From Penelope pileata (taxonomy: Eukaryota > Chordata > Aves > Galliformes > Cracidae), in assembly GCA_013396635.1 (NCBI GenBank), contig WBMW01002336.1, forward strand, positions 326,939 through 390,938: DNA of 64,000 nt, in the 5' to 3' direction. Every line of letters begins with the position of its first letter. Position 1 is the first letter of the stretch. Positions 39,395 through 52,200 of this stretch are shown one piece after another. The translations under genes were made by a program, and so were the position numbers. The notes under the pieces were generated by a model that saw nothing but the letters and a program-made list of their open reading frames with translations, ran no database searches and had not been told where the DNA came from.

Positions 39395-42300
39395 TCAGTT
39401 GGGCATTTCTTCGACATCAAAATTCTTCAAAGAAAAATTAATACTTTTCCATTTTGGAAAGTCCATTTGCGTCCCAGTTGCAACATTCTCCACCACAAAG
39501 CTTTTGATTTTGATCACTGGTAGATTGTCAAATGTCATGTATGTCACTGTGATTCCCCAGTCATGCTGGCAATTGCTATTTCGGCAATACATCTTGCTTT
39601 TTTTCTCAAAACCATCATATTGGAATGGTTTCTTATGAGGCTTTGTTATATAACGCTCCTTGAATGCTTCTCCTAGGACAGTGTGATGAGATTCCTGAAA
39701 TGACACATGCGAGAAATGCTTAATTGTAGAAAAACGTTTCCTCATATTTCCTGACATTTCTCTTCCCCTCACAAATAGCATTATAACATTTCACTAGTAG
39801 TGTGCTTCCCATAATTTGAGAAGCTCCCCACTTTACAGCCCCTGTTGCTTTTTTTTTTTTTTTTTTCCCCCTGCTTTGTTATATATTCATTAAATACCAG
39901 GTACCAGAAAAGAAACTCACAAAATTGTCAAATAGCACCAGCTTATACACATTTGAACTTACTTGACTACTCCCAAAACTGCTGTATTTGGGCCTTGTGT
40001 GTAAAACTAATTACCATCTGGACAGCAAACAACTTGAGAGACTCCTACTTCCCACAGCTTTCCGTGAATTGTGATGCAAATTGCAGTGGTAGAAAAATCA
40101 ACACTAGACAAGAACCTAAACAGTGATCTCAGCATTTTACTGATAATGTCTTTGCTGCAGGAAGGCTTCCACATGAGAAGCTTTCTGTAATAGGGAAAGT
40201 AAATATCCAGCAGTTACACCAACAAGTTACGTGACAAGGTGACATCATCTTCCAAAGAATATAAGAGTTTTCTGTCAGAAGAGAGTTCAGGAATCCTGGA
40301 CTGATTTCTGTCAAATCACATATGTGCAAACCTGTTATATCATCAGCTACCATCATAACACGCTACCTAAGTTGTTACAACTGGTCCTGTGATTTACTGA
40401 TCTACCAAGAACATTTTTCTGCTCTGGCTGGATCAGAATAGCCTAATTTCCACACTGAAAAGCAATGTTACGCAGATATCTACACAGAGGCATACCTTTA
40501 TAACTCTGATGTCGTCTGTACTGCAGGCGTATGTTTTGCATTTTCCACACAGTAGATTCATTTTGCCTTGCACTAGCTTAGGTCTTATTTCCCTCTTCTT
40601 GGAATCTCGTAACACCTTTTCCTTCATTTGCAGGCTATATATCTTCAAAATTAATAAATAAGTTAATAAAAACCAAGATAATAAAAGGCATTACAAAATT
40701 AAGAGCAGCCCCAGTGTCTGTCTGAACATGACTCATGATGGCTAAGTTCTCCTAATATGTAACATCTGAGGACCTATTACTTAAAGCAGACAAAACATGC
40801 CTTGTTCTAGCAACCTACACCACAAAAGGAACATGATACATTTGCCAGATTAGGAATACAATGCCAGAACGAGTCTTCGGGACAGTGTTCATGCCATCTG
40901 TTTCCCAAGTCCTTGTGAAGATTAAGATGGTGAGACTCCCTACAGAAAAAATAGCATTACTGCTCTAGGCAGTCCCTGGTTTGGAAAGGCAGCTCCAGAG
41001 ACCACAGAAATGACAAAAAGAGACGAGTCACAACAAGTAGCTGGGAACTTGCAGCTGATGAAGAGAGAACCTCTCCAGAGAAGACAGAGAGCAGTCAAAC
41101 GAGGCCTGAGGTGGGAGAAGAAACTTCACAAAGGCTTCTAGGTCTTGCACACTCTTTGCTGCAGTTCAGTCTCTGAAAGCTTGCGTGGAAACATGAGGTG
41201 ATCTACAAATCCACAGGGCTATGACAGGGATATGCATACACAGCATTTTTGCTTGCAGTGGCTGTCACTGGCTTTTTTTCCCTGCCTTCTCTGGAAATTC
41301 GTTACAGAGGTCTACGAGCGTTCATCTGTCTTGGAACTGGCTCAGCCCAAGACACCTCTTTGTATGTAACCTCAGATCCAAGAGTTCTTGACACTTCTTT
41401 CTAACCTCACAATGTGTTCTGATCTGGGAAGTGCCTGGTGCACGGGAGGGTTAGTGTAAAACACTGTATGTACGCTGATATATTCTACTCGGTTTGTTCA
41501 CTGTCAGATATTGCTTGGAGTGAAGATGAGTACTGTGGGTAGTACGAAAAAGGTCACAAGCAGAAGAGCATGCACAAGCCCAAATGTCATCCTGTTAATA
41601 TCCCAATCAATAGTTACCTGAAACCTTCCAGAAACCACTGCTACGAAATCAATAAACACCTGGCATGACAACAAACCACTTAGAAAAGCACTTATACTGG
41701 CCTGCAGCAAAGCTGAAGTGCTTATGAACATGCATGTGGATGGACATAGTACCACCATCTGCATAGCTGATGCAATCCCACCTGCCTATCCATAGCAATA
41801 TTCTTGTTCCAGCAGACAGAATAATTTATATATTTGGGAGGCTTGCAAATTCTACCTCAACTTGTAAGTCTTCTGCAGTTACAGCCCAGATGACATTCAG
41901 CTAGCGAGCAGTACACAATATCCCTTCTCTGCTGGTCCAGCCTTGATCTGAAACCAAGTACAGAACATACTTCCCTCACGTTATCACTTGGTCCTAGATA
42001 AACCCATAGTAGATGAAGGCCAGTATAGATTAGAATTGTAAATTTGAGTATGAAAATTCAACAGAAGTACAAACCTTCCTTGCAAATGTTGCTTCGTCCC
42101 ATTTTTGGAGCTCTTCAATAGCTTTATTCATCATTTCTTCCTTATAACGGTTGTTTTTCTCATTCTCAACCACTTCTTGTTTGCTTGTCACAAGGATACA
42201 CTTGCTGCCTGTTGCCCTTCCACGACCTATAGTGCAACACATTTATCTGCTTTAGTTACTCTTAGCAAGATGTGCAAAAGTAGAAGCCATGCTGTAAAAG

Positions 42301-43212
42301 AGAACTGAGGACCTTCTGTGTGGCTGCTTATGTTTCCCTCGTTCATCTTCAAATTCATACAGCACTGCTTCCCAAGCAGGATTCTCCCATCTCCTTCTTC
42401 CTTGATCACAAACCAGAACAAGTTCTGGTTCATCCTCATGCCTGTCTCCTAGTCTCTGCTGCACTGCCTGCTTCTGTGGCCTGCCTGTTAACCTCAGGCA
42501 TGCTCGACACATTGAGGTTACTGTACAGTATTTTCCTGCCTTCTTCGGTAACAAAAGGTAGAGCAGAAAAGTTCATGTCTAGTTTTCTGTCCTGGTAATT
42601 AGTCTCTCTCTAAAAAAACAACCTGTCACAAAACAACAATAACAAAGACAACCAAGTGCAAAGAGCAAGAACTGAAGAAGCAGAAATACAGTGTTGGGAA
42701 GAAAAGAGCAAGGTCTGTCGCTTTGGTTTGTCGGTGCCTACTGCCTGCCCACCTTTTGCTGCTGTGACACAAGCAAATAGGGTTCTCAAACCAGCTCAGA
42801 AGTATTTCAGTTAGAACCAGTGTTAACATTGACTTAGCATAAAAAACTTCTGAATCTTATTTTCTTTGCATCTTCAGTGGCGTATTAAGATTTGACACTA
42901 CCCTTTCACCCATAAACAGGAATTCTGGGCTATTACTTGGTTTTAGGACAAAATTCACAAATCTCAAGACACAAGTCCCTAAAATACAATTTGTGTACAA
43001 TGGAGATTACATTTCATCGGATTGCGAAATTTTTTACCGAGGTAACAATATTGCAGGCGCTGTGAGGTTTAGGACATCTGGGAATGTTAAGCAGCACCAG
43101 CGGTTGGTGTCGCTCTTTATTCCCCCCCTAGTGGCCTTAGTGGGGAATCACCAAGATTCGAGACAAATCTTTAACAATTTCTTCTGGCAAGCCAAGACAG
43201 ACAGAGGGATTT

Positions 43213-43298
<86 letters not shown>

Positions 43299-46200
43299 AT
43301 TTTTTGTATCTTGAATATTAGAGGTCTTTTAACACAATAACATAGTGCTTGGTGAATTCCTGATGGCAACCAGAGAGTAGCTGGGTTGGTAATAAACCAC
43401 TGAGCAGGAGAAAGTCTGTAGGAGCCAAGGCAATACACAAAACCTGATTGCAGCAGTCCTTTGTAAATTATCATAATCAGCACAATTTACACTGCTTCTG
43501 ACTACTGCTTTTGTAGCTGTACTTCTGCAAGTATGATATTATCCACTTGAGGGATCGGTCCTCAACCACACGATAACCCAGTGAATCATGACGACTTCAC
43601 ATGAAAAAAAAAAGCCAAGGACTCAGTTCTGTAATCAGATTTGTTACATCTAGTCATATGACTTCACTCACAGGCACAGAGGAACAACAGCAAGATGTGC
43701 ACATATTGCTGAATTATTTCTGAAGCACCATTCAGTAGCACTTCTAAGTCGTTTTATAGGCAAGAACAGGTTTCTGAAATAATAGCTCTGAATTTCTGTA
43801 CCTCTGACTTGGATCATCTTGGTGACGTTACCAAAGTATTCATAGAGCACAACAAGGTTGCACTGGGCAATATCAATGCCTTCATCAGCAACAGATGTAG
43901 CAATTAGCAGTCTGCTGTCTGAGTCGGTTTTGAACGCATCCAGTACGACTTTCTGGCCTGGGAGGGTCATACCTACAAGAAACCATACCAAGAAACTGTG
44001 TCAGGAAAAAATACTGAAGAGTTTCCTCAGTAAGATACCTGCTTTTGTTCTTAAATGCTGCATGGAAATTAGCATGTCTTTCTGATCTGGGAAGACAGAC
44101 TAGCTAATTTCTTTTGAACTAGCAAAAAAAAATACAAAAGGAGAGTATACCATTGATGGCATAGCTGCTGCTTTAACCAAAGATCTCAGATGGAAAGAGC
44201 AAGCATCTGCACAGGATTGGTCAAAGATCTTTCAGACAGTGAAGTAATCATACCACAAACTTGCGTGATCTTCCTATACTTAAGAACACAGAAGCAGTAA
44301 AACAGTTCAAGATCTGTAGCCAGCACCTGTCAGGCAACACATATTCCACAGTGCAAACCTTCATACCTGTTTTTTGAGCTCTTCTTGCACGCCCCATCAA
44401 AATATCTGGCTTTATGTAGCTAAGTAGCGGATTTTCATCCATCCAGTTCTTCAAAGCCTGGGTAACAAGTCAAGGAGTTAGATCCCCATCCAGAAGAAAT
44501 GCCAGTTTGGGGTGGCTACATAGAACCTCCCCATGCTTTCCTAAGCAATTAGTGCTTCTGAGAACAAAAAGCAGAAGAGGTCGAACTTGTACTTCAGAAG
44601 GGAACATCTCCTAGCTGCTGCAGCTGTGATGCCAGATCTGATGATGCCACAACTGGTTTCCTCCCTTCCAGCCCCTGCAACATAAAGGCTTGCTAAAAAG
44701 CAAGCAGCCCTTCACTACTAAAAAGATGTGATTTTTTATTTTTAATTATTTCATTATTTTTGCATGTAATGTTCTCCTGCAAAACAGCAAATCACAGACC
44801 TGTGGGATCCAAAGGAAATGAAATACTGCTCACAAACTGCACTTCCCCACTGCACAGTGAAAGTAGCATCTTCAAACTGCCGTTACGTGAGAACAAATTT
44901 CAGCCAAGCCAAAGAAGGCTTTTATAAATACCAGGAAAACTGCCAGAAGATGCTTGGTGTTGTTAGTCTGGACTTCAGCTTGCCTTTAACTGTTTTTCTG
45001 GTTCTTAATTCAGCCACCAACTCTATATCAAAGGGAAAAATGGGGGTTGGTGCTCTCAGCTGTTAAGTCTGTTTACAGTAGCCAGAGATGTGACATCTTG
45101 CAGCAAATGTTTAAGAGCTACTGAAGCTAATAATTAGTAGCACGCTTATTTCAAGCGTGAACTTTTTCTGGAAACGATGTAGTGGATCAAAATGGGAAGA
45201 GTAATAGATGAAGAATCTCATTTTAATATTTCCCATTTTAAGAGCTTTAAAAAGAAATGTCTTACGGCTACTAAGGCTCTTGTCTTAGCGAAGAGGAGAG
45301 TGCGAGTCTGTGGGTTATAGCGGTACGCGTCGTCCAGGATGCTGGCAAGCTCCTCCAGCTTAGGATTCTCATTTGATTCATCTTTTGAAAGGGCAACCAG
45401 ATCTGGTTCTTTCTCTGGAAAAAATAGCATTTTATTTTAAAAAATCACCTTCTTTAATGCAGGAAACAGAACTGTCAACCAAACCTACTTTCAAACGCCA
45501 CCCATATTCTCTTTACTATCTGTTTTCACCTACCACTTTTTCAGATACAAGGAAAGAAAGCTATTGGCTAAAAGCATTGAAACCCCTCCAGAAACCAAAT
45601 TTTGAATCTCTCACATTTTGTAGTGAATTGACAGAATCAGAGAATCTGTGGGACATACTGTGCAGGAAAGGACAGCAACAAAATGAACTTGGTTCTGGCA
45701 AAGTAGTACTGTTTCTTTTTTGACAACAACTGGTACTGGAGGGCAGACATCCCAGTGATGTAAAATTGCAGTCAGCACTGCAACAGTGCTTCACAGCACA
45801 CTCTTGCAAAGCCAGAAGCCAGGCAACAGCTCACCCAGAAGGGTGCAGAGGGGCTGCCTGCTGCCTCCCAGAAACTCAGAGCTCATCCAGGAGCACTGGG
45901 CAGTGGGAGGTGAGGCAGTGCTGTGATCAGCCAAAGCTGCCAGCACCTGAGCGCAGGCTGTTCCCTTGTTTGTGCCTTATTTCCAAGGCTGACACATAAG
46001 GACCTGCTACAGCGTCTGTTTGCTGCTGCTTCCTGAGCTCCTGCTTGTAGTACCAGGAAGTAAGACCCTCCTGACTACCCTAGCACTACCTTTGTACCCA
46101 CAGGGACAGTAAATATTCTGAAAAGTGCAAAACTTCTGGGGAAAAAATAAAAAAAAGAATATTGCTATTCTGAAGAAACATCTTGGGTCATATCATCAGA

Positions 46201-49200
46201 AGCGCTTTTGTCTCCCGCAGCTGTCAGAGGTAACTGGAATAGGAACAGGCTGCCCAGGGAGGTTGTGGAGTCTCCTTCCCTGGAGATATTCAAGACCCGC
46301 CTGGACGCCTACCTGTGCAACCTGATGTAGGGAACCTGCTCTGGCAGGGGGGCTGGACTCGATGATCTCTCGAGGTCCCTTCCAACCCCTGTGATTCTGT
46401 GATTCTGTGTGACATACCTTGAAATTTGTCTGTCAGGTACTGCTCTAATTCTGTGAATGGTCCATTTTTGACATTTGTGAAAAACTCGGTCAGGTAAGAT
46501 AAAGCATCTTGGATGCGGGCATCTTCACTGATGATGAGGGCATCATTGAATTTCTGCTCAGAAAAACAGACGCGCTTAAAGCCTTGTTTTCCAGGGGAAA
46601 GAAGGTGAACACATTTTATTTAGGGAGATTGAATATTACAAACCTGAGTTGTTCTTCCATTTTGCACAGGAGCATAAACACTACAAACACTCCTCTGTAC
46701 TACACTGTATTCAGTACATAGGTCGCTCCGAAAGTAATGCCTCTTATTTGTTTCCATGGAAACTGCAACAGCTACAAAGCGCGCAATGACACTGCTTCAT
46801 AGAGCAAATTCTCAGCTACAAAACAGTTTTTGACCACAGTCACCACCATCAGCTGTGCATTTTCACCAGAGATGAATAAGAGTTGCATGCTGTACTCATA
46901 ACAACCTGCACCAGCAGACGTGACAGCTGTGCATGGCCATCTGGAACATGGCTTGTCTTTCACATTGCTGAAACGCGCCACCACCCCTCACTGTGCTCAC
47001 ATCCACTGTTTGGTCTCCAGAAACGTTCAGCAAGCATCAGTGGATATCAGTGGGTGCCATTTTTCGCACATGGAGGAATCCAGTTCCACCCCTTTGCTCC
47101 ATCCACACTCCCATGTCAGACACCATTGTGTCAGAGTGCCCCTCTGCTGCCATCTGTCACACGGCAACAACATGGAACGGAATATTGGTGGGAAGGTTCA
47201 ACCTTTGCTGCCATCCCACCAACATCTGCCTCTGATGTTATGGGCCAAAAGAATGACATAAGAGGCATTATTTTTGCAGCAGCTCTTGCAACTGTCTTGA
47301 GGTGCAGTTCCTAGACACTGTAGGCATTAGCCTGTGGCAAGTAAGATGACTAGATTCAAAACCTGCTCCTTGGTGGACATACCAGCATCGGGAGGAAGAG
47401 GAGGGGTCCATCTCAGTATGGAAGGACAGAGTGCACACACTCACCCGCAGATGCTCAGTGCAAATGAAAAGGGCTCTGCACATCCTACTCTCCTTCTCCT
47501 TGTCTTTCAGCTGCAAAAGTTTGCCTCTCCTCTGAGTGGCAATTATCCAGTGTTCGTACTTCTGTGTTCCAAAATCTTTCTTGTTATTTGGGGAGATGGT
47601 ATCTAGCAAAAAAGGAGGAAACAAACATTTGCTCACCTTGTTCATTATCACAGTTAACCAGGACAGTTGGCCAGAATAAGATACAATCACAAAACAGCAG
47701 AGGCTGGAAGGCAGCTGTGGAGATCTTTAGTCTACTGCCCTGCTCAAACCTAGGGCAGGTTGCTCAGGATCATGTCCAAACAGACTTTGAGTACTTCCAA
47801 AGATGGAGACCCCACAACTTGTCTGAGCAATCCATTCCAGTGTCTGAACATCATCACAAAAAAGAAGTTCCTCCTGATGATGGAGAGTGATTTCCTGGAT
47901 TTCTGTTTGTGCTCACTGCCTTTTGTTCCACCTCTGGGAACAGTCTGAGAAGAGCCTGGCTCTGTGTTCTTTACTTTCTGTATTGCAAATTACGCCCAGA
48001 CATTAGGCCAGAACCAGCCCAGTGTCATTCAGCTGAGGATTGGTGCACACAAACACATCTGTAGATTCCTTTTCCTATAAGAAGCTTACAGTAATCGAGA
48101 CACTGCATGCACATTGCTCCTTGAATTACCAGCTACTCAACAGCTCCTTACTCATTTGCCAAAAGGTCTGTGGTACGTACAGGCCTATTATACAGGGGGC
48201 TGTTCTGGGGGCAGAACAGCAGTTCCTAGACACTGTAGCAGCTGTTTGCCTCACGGATGCTCTGTCTGAGAGCTTCACAAACATTATCAGTCTGAGGATT
48301 CACAGAAAGGTAGCCAGGGGCATTTTATGCAAGAGGAACTGTGACAGGGAAATAAGCTGCAGAAGTGTTTACTGTGCAGTTTGGAAATTCCACTGTATTT
48401 GTTCTTTGTTTGTTTTTTATTGCATTGTTTTGCGTTTTGTCCCCTCCAGCCCTGGAGTACAGTTCACTTGCCAATATTTGGAAGGTGGGAGAAAAATATC
48501 TAGAAAGTGTGAAACCAAGGGAGACAGGCTCAAGACACCCTACTCAGTTTGCAACGGTCAGTCTAAATTCAGACAAAATCCCTTATGTCAGATCAGGATT
48601 TAATAGACCAAGGCTGATCCTGAACAGAGCGATTCAGGGGTCTCTGCTTTGTGCCCCCTGCAGCTCTCAAATTTGTTGATAAGACCATTTATGGGACACC
48701 TCTTAGCAATCCTGCAAAAGCAGAGAGGATCAATTTCCTTTCCACAGAGCTGCAGAGCTAGGTCTCATGACCATGGCACCCATTGTTTCTTCCCACATCT
48801 GTGCATTTCCCTCTCTGCAAACCTTCACTGCAGCTCATGAGGGTGCGGCCCTGCAGACAAATGTTTCCTCTCTTTGGCAACCGCATTCTCTCTCTGATTG
48901 TGTTCCTGTTCCACAGTTCCTCCTCTGTAAAACTGTCTTAAATGCTTTCAACAGGAAACAATGGAGGCTCAGTAAATGCTGGAATCAGAGGAAGATGTGG
49001 TGAGAATGTGAGGACGACATACTGACCAAAAAGATGGTCAGGGCACCCCAACAATAACTCTGGGTGCAAATCAGGGAGGTCAGAGATACGGTACAAAGAA
49101 TTCTCAGAGCAGCAGGAGAGAAAGCAAACTTTCACTGAAAAGAAGAAATTACAGCAATCAAAGTAACACCAAAAGTAACCAAAGCAACACCAAAGCCCTC

Positions 49201-52200
49201 CTCATTTTCCTTGAGAGAAACAGGTAGGTACGGAGCATATGGAGAAATGCTTGAGTAAGAACTTCCAAGCATCTCTAATCAATGCAATCCAGCTCACCAC
49301 ATTTTGAAAGCAAGCCCTTTGGTAGCTTTGTTTCCGATTCTTTAAACAATGATTTGACAGTATCAAAACCACATCATTCTTAGTTGTTGGAAACATAGGT
49401 TGAAATCCAAGCAAAAATATTAATGATTACCAAATTAATCACATATAACAGCAGAAGAGGTGACTGTTACACCAGTGATCTCTCACTCAGGTCATACTGG
49501 TTAACGACAAATAAAATGAAGGAGGAAAAAGGAAGAGGAAGGCGAGTGACTGTTGTAGCCACCAAGTGGATTCACGCAAGCGTAATCAAAGATGAAATCC
49601 CAGTTACAAGAATATTACAGTACCTTACCTACTGAATAAATCTGCCTCATCAGTGCCTCTGTCTCGGACATCAAATCTGAGACAATGACTGCAAATTTAT
49701 TGTGAAGTCGCATCCTAACCAGTCTGACATCTAGAGATAAAAGATGGAAGTGAGTGGTCAGTGGCTTCAATAAGTACAACATTTCCCTGGGCAGCAAAGA
49801 ACAAATCTGTGTCTGGAAGAATGCTACAGATGATGCTCCGTGTTATCATAATGATATTTATTGTTTGTGAGCATTATATTTGCTCAGAGAGAAACAGGCC
49901 CCAGTTCACTGGGGGGAACTGCAATGGCTTTTCTGCCCGACTCAATGAATACCAGAAATTGTGGAGAATGGTTGCAGCAGAGAATGGCTTCAGCATCATC
50001 CCCTTCTGGAATGGTTTTATGACATCCGTGCTGAGCCATGAGAAATGTAAGTATTTCTTAGGTAAAAAAAAGACCCAGCAGCACCCAATTTACTTCACTA
50101 ATTTTTATCTCCCTTCACGCCACTTTTACTGAAGAGGTGCCACAGCAGTATTCACCCTGCAGCTGTCTGAGGTGAGCATGATTGTGAGCAATGTAATCTT
50201 CTATGGATAGTGACTTGGCTGATGAAGCTAAGTCTCCATGGTCTGGTCTGCTTTTTCTACAAAGCACAGGTTCAGGGATGTTCATCCTGGCTTGTGTGGA
50301 GCTGGGTAATTTGTTTTTTGCTTGGTGAGAGGTACAAGCCCTCAAACTCAGATGCAACCTTTGCCTAAATGGTTACTACAGGGCAATGGTTAAGTGCATG
50401 CTTGGACCCCTTTCAAGCCAGCAGACAGCAAAGCCCCAGCTGGCTTATGCACTCTTAACTTCACCTTTCCAAAGTGGGTCAGACAGCTGCTTTACTGGTG
50501 GTGCTTTGCATTTCAGAGGAAAATGATAAGGAAACATGCTTACCTGTTTCTGGCCTGTACACCAACCTCTGCAGATCCTCTAAGTTCTCTCTGACAGTGG
50601 ATACAGCCTGTATGTCAAGGTAGGAACACAGACTGCAGATGTGCTCCACTGTTTCCTCAGTGTTCCTGGCACTACCAACTCCAACAGAAGCAGTCAAACC
50701 TATAATCTGAGCACACACACCAATAACAGTGTTGGTCTTTGTCACAAGCAAAAAAGGCTGGAGATGCTGTTACCAAACACCAGGTTGCCACCATCTTCAA
50801 AAAGAAGGAAACAAAGCAAGCATTTTAAGTAAGCCTGAGTGCAAGGACTTAATCCTGAGAACCAGAGCTTGTCCCCACCTTGAGCCCTCTTTATGCTGCT
50901 CAAGCCTTGCGCGTTTAAACTACAGATAAATTGTCCACCCACTTCAATCCATAAGCAGCTGCATTTGCCTGTGCTGATCACATACAGGAGCAGCAAATCC
51001 ATCCCTGGGGCTTTTCTCCACATCCACTCTGTGGAAAGGTCTTCACAGGAGAACTGCCATCTCCCGCAGCCGAGGGGAGCAACCCTATCTGACTACCACA
51101 AAGGACAGCAACAGAGAGGTGACGAGCAGCTAATGTGTGGGGCACATGCTTTCTTCCCAGCCCAGCAATCCTATTTGCTCTCAAGTGCTCTGGTCTCTGC
51201 CACGTTTGGTCCTTCCTGACAGCTGGACAGAAGATGCAACTGGGGAAAGCAGTCAGGAGGTGTCTGAGGAAAGGAAAAAGAGTTTCAGGTGCTAGCATTT
51301 TCCTTTGCAGCCACTGCTAAATAGGACTTTGGAATGGATTAACACAAAAGGCAAAACTTCAGGCTTTGCTGACTGCACTGCAAAATACTTCTCATTAATG
51401 TTTCCACCACTGCCTTACCTGTGGGAGCTGACTTGCAGGGGAGTCAAATTTCTGCTCCAGATATCTGACCATTAACATATTGTAAGGGTGGTTGCCTGTA
51501 GTGTTGTGGCATTCATCGAAAATCATCAGAGTGAACATGGAGAGGGAGGTAAGGGTCCCTTTCTCGAAGCTATTCAACAGGATCTGGGGAGTCATTACGA
51601 TGATGTCGCTGTCCTGTATAACATTTTCCACACAGACATTTGCAACCATTTCACCACTAATTCCTTGAATGGAATATCTATGAAGAAGAGAAAAAGATGG
51701 GGCATGAGAAGAGATGCCTACAGGAAAGCTGGGGAGGGGCTTTTTACAAGGATAGATAATGACAGGACAAGGGGTAATGGTTATAAACTGGAAGAGGGTA
51801 GATTTAGACTAGATCTAAGGAGGAAATTCTTCACTGTGAGGGTGGTGAGACACTGGAACAGGTTGCCCAGAGAAGTCGTGGATGGCCCCTCCCTGGAAGC
51901 ATTCAAAGCCAGGCTGGATGGGGCTTTGGGCAACCTGGTCTAGTGGGAGGTGTCCTTGCCCATGGCAGGGGGGTTGGAACAAGATGATCTCTAAGGTCCC
52001 TTCCAACTTGAACCATTCTATGATTCTATGCTTCTATGCCTTGCAGAGCGGAAAAAAAAAAATTAGAGGGGTAGACTTTTCAGCAACCCCTGAGGGAAAT
52101 GAAGTTCAAAATGCCACACTTTTGAAACCTATAGTCTGATCTGCAGAAGCTGAGAAAAAACCTGCAGAGGGTAAACAGGTGGATGTTCATCTTCAATTAA

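Noticed and set aside
42993..43483. Open frames of repeated Tyr-Thr and Tyr-Val on both strands
   Set aside because: They are produced by the hexamer microsatellite at 43213-43298 and are not coding.
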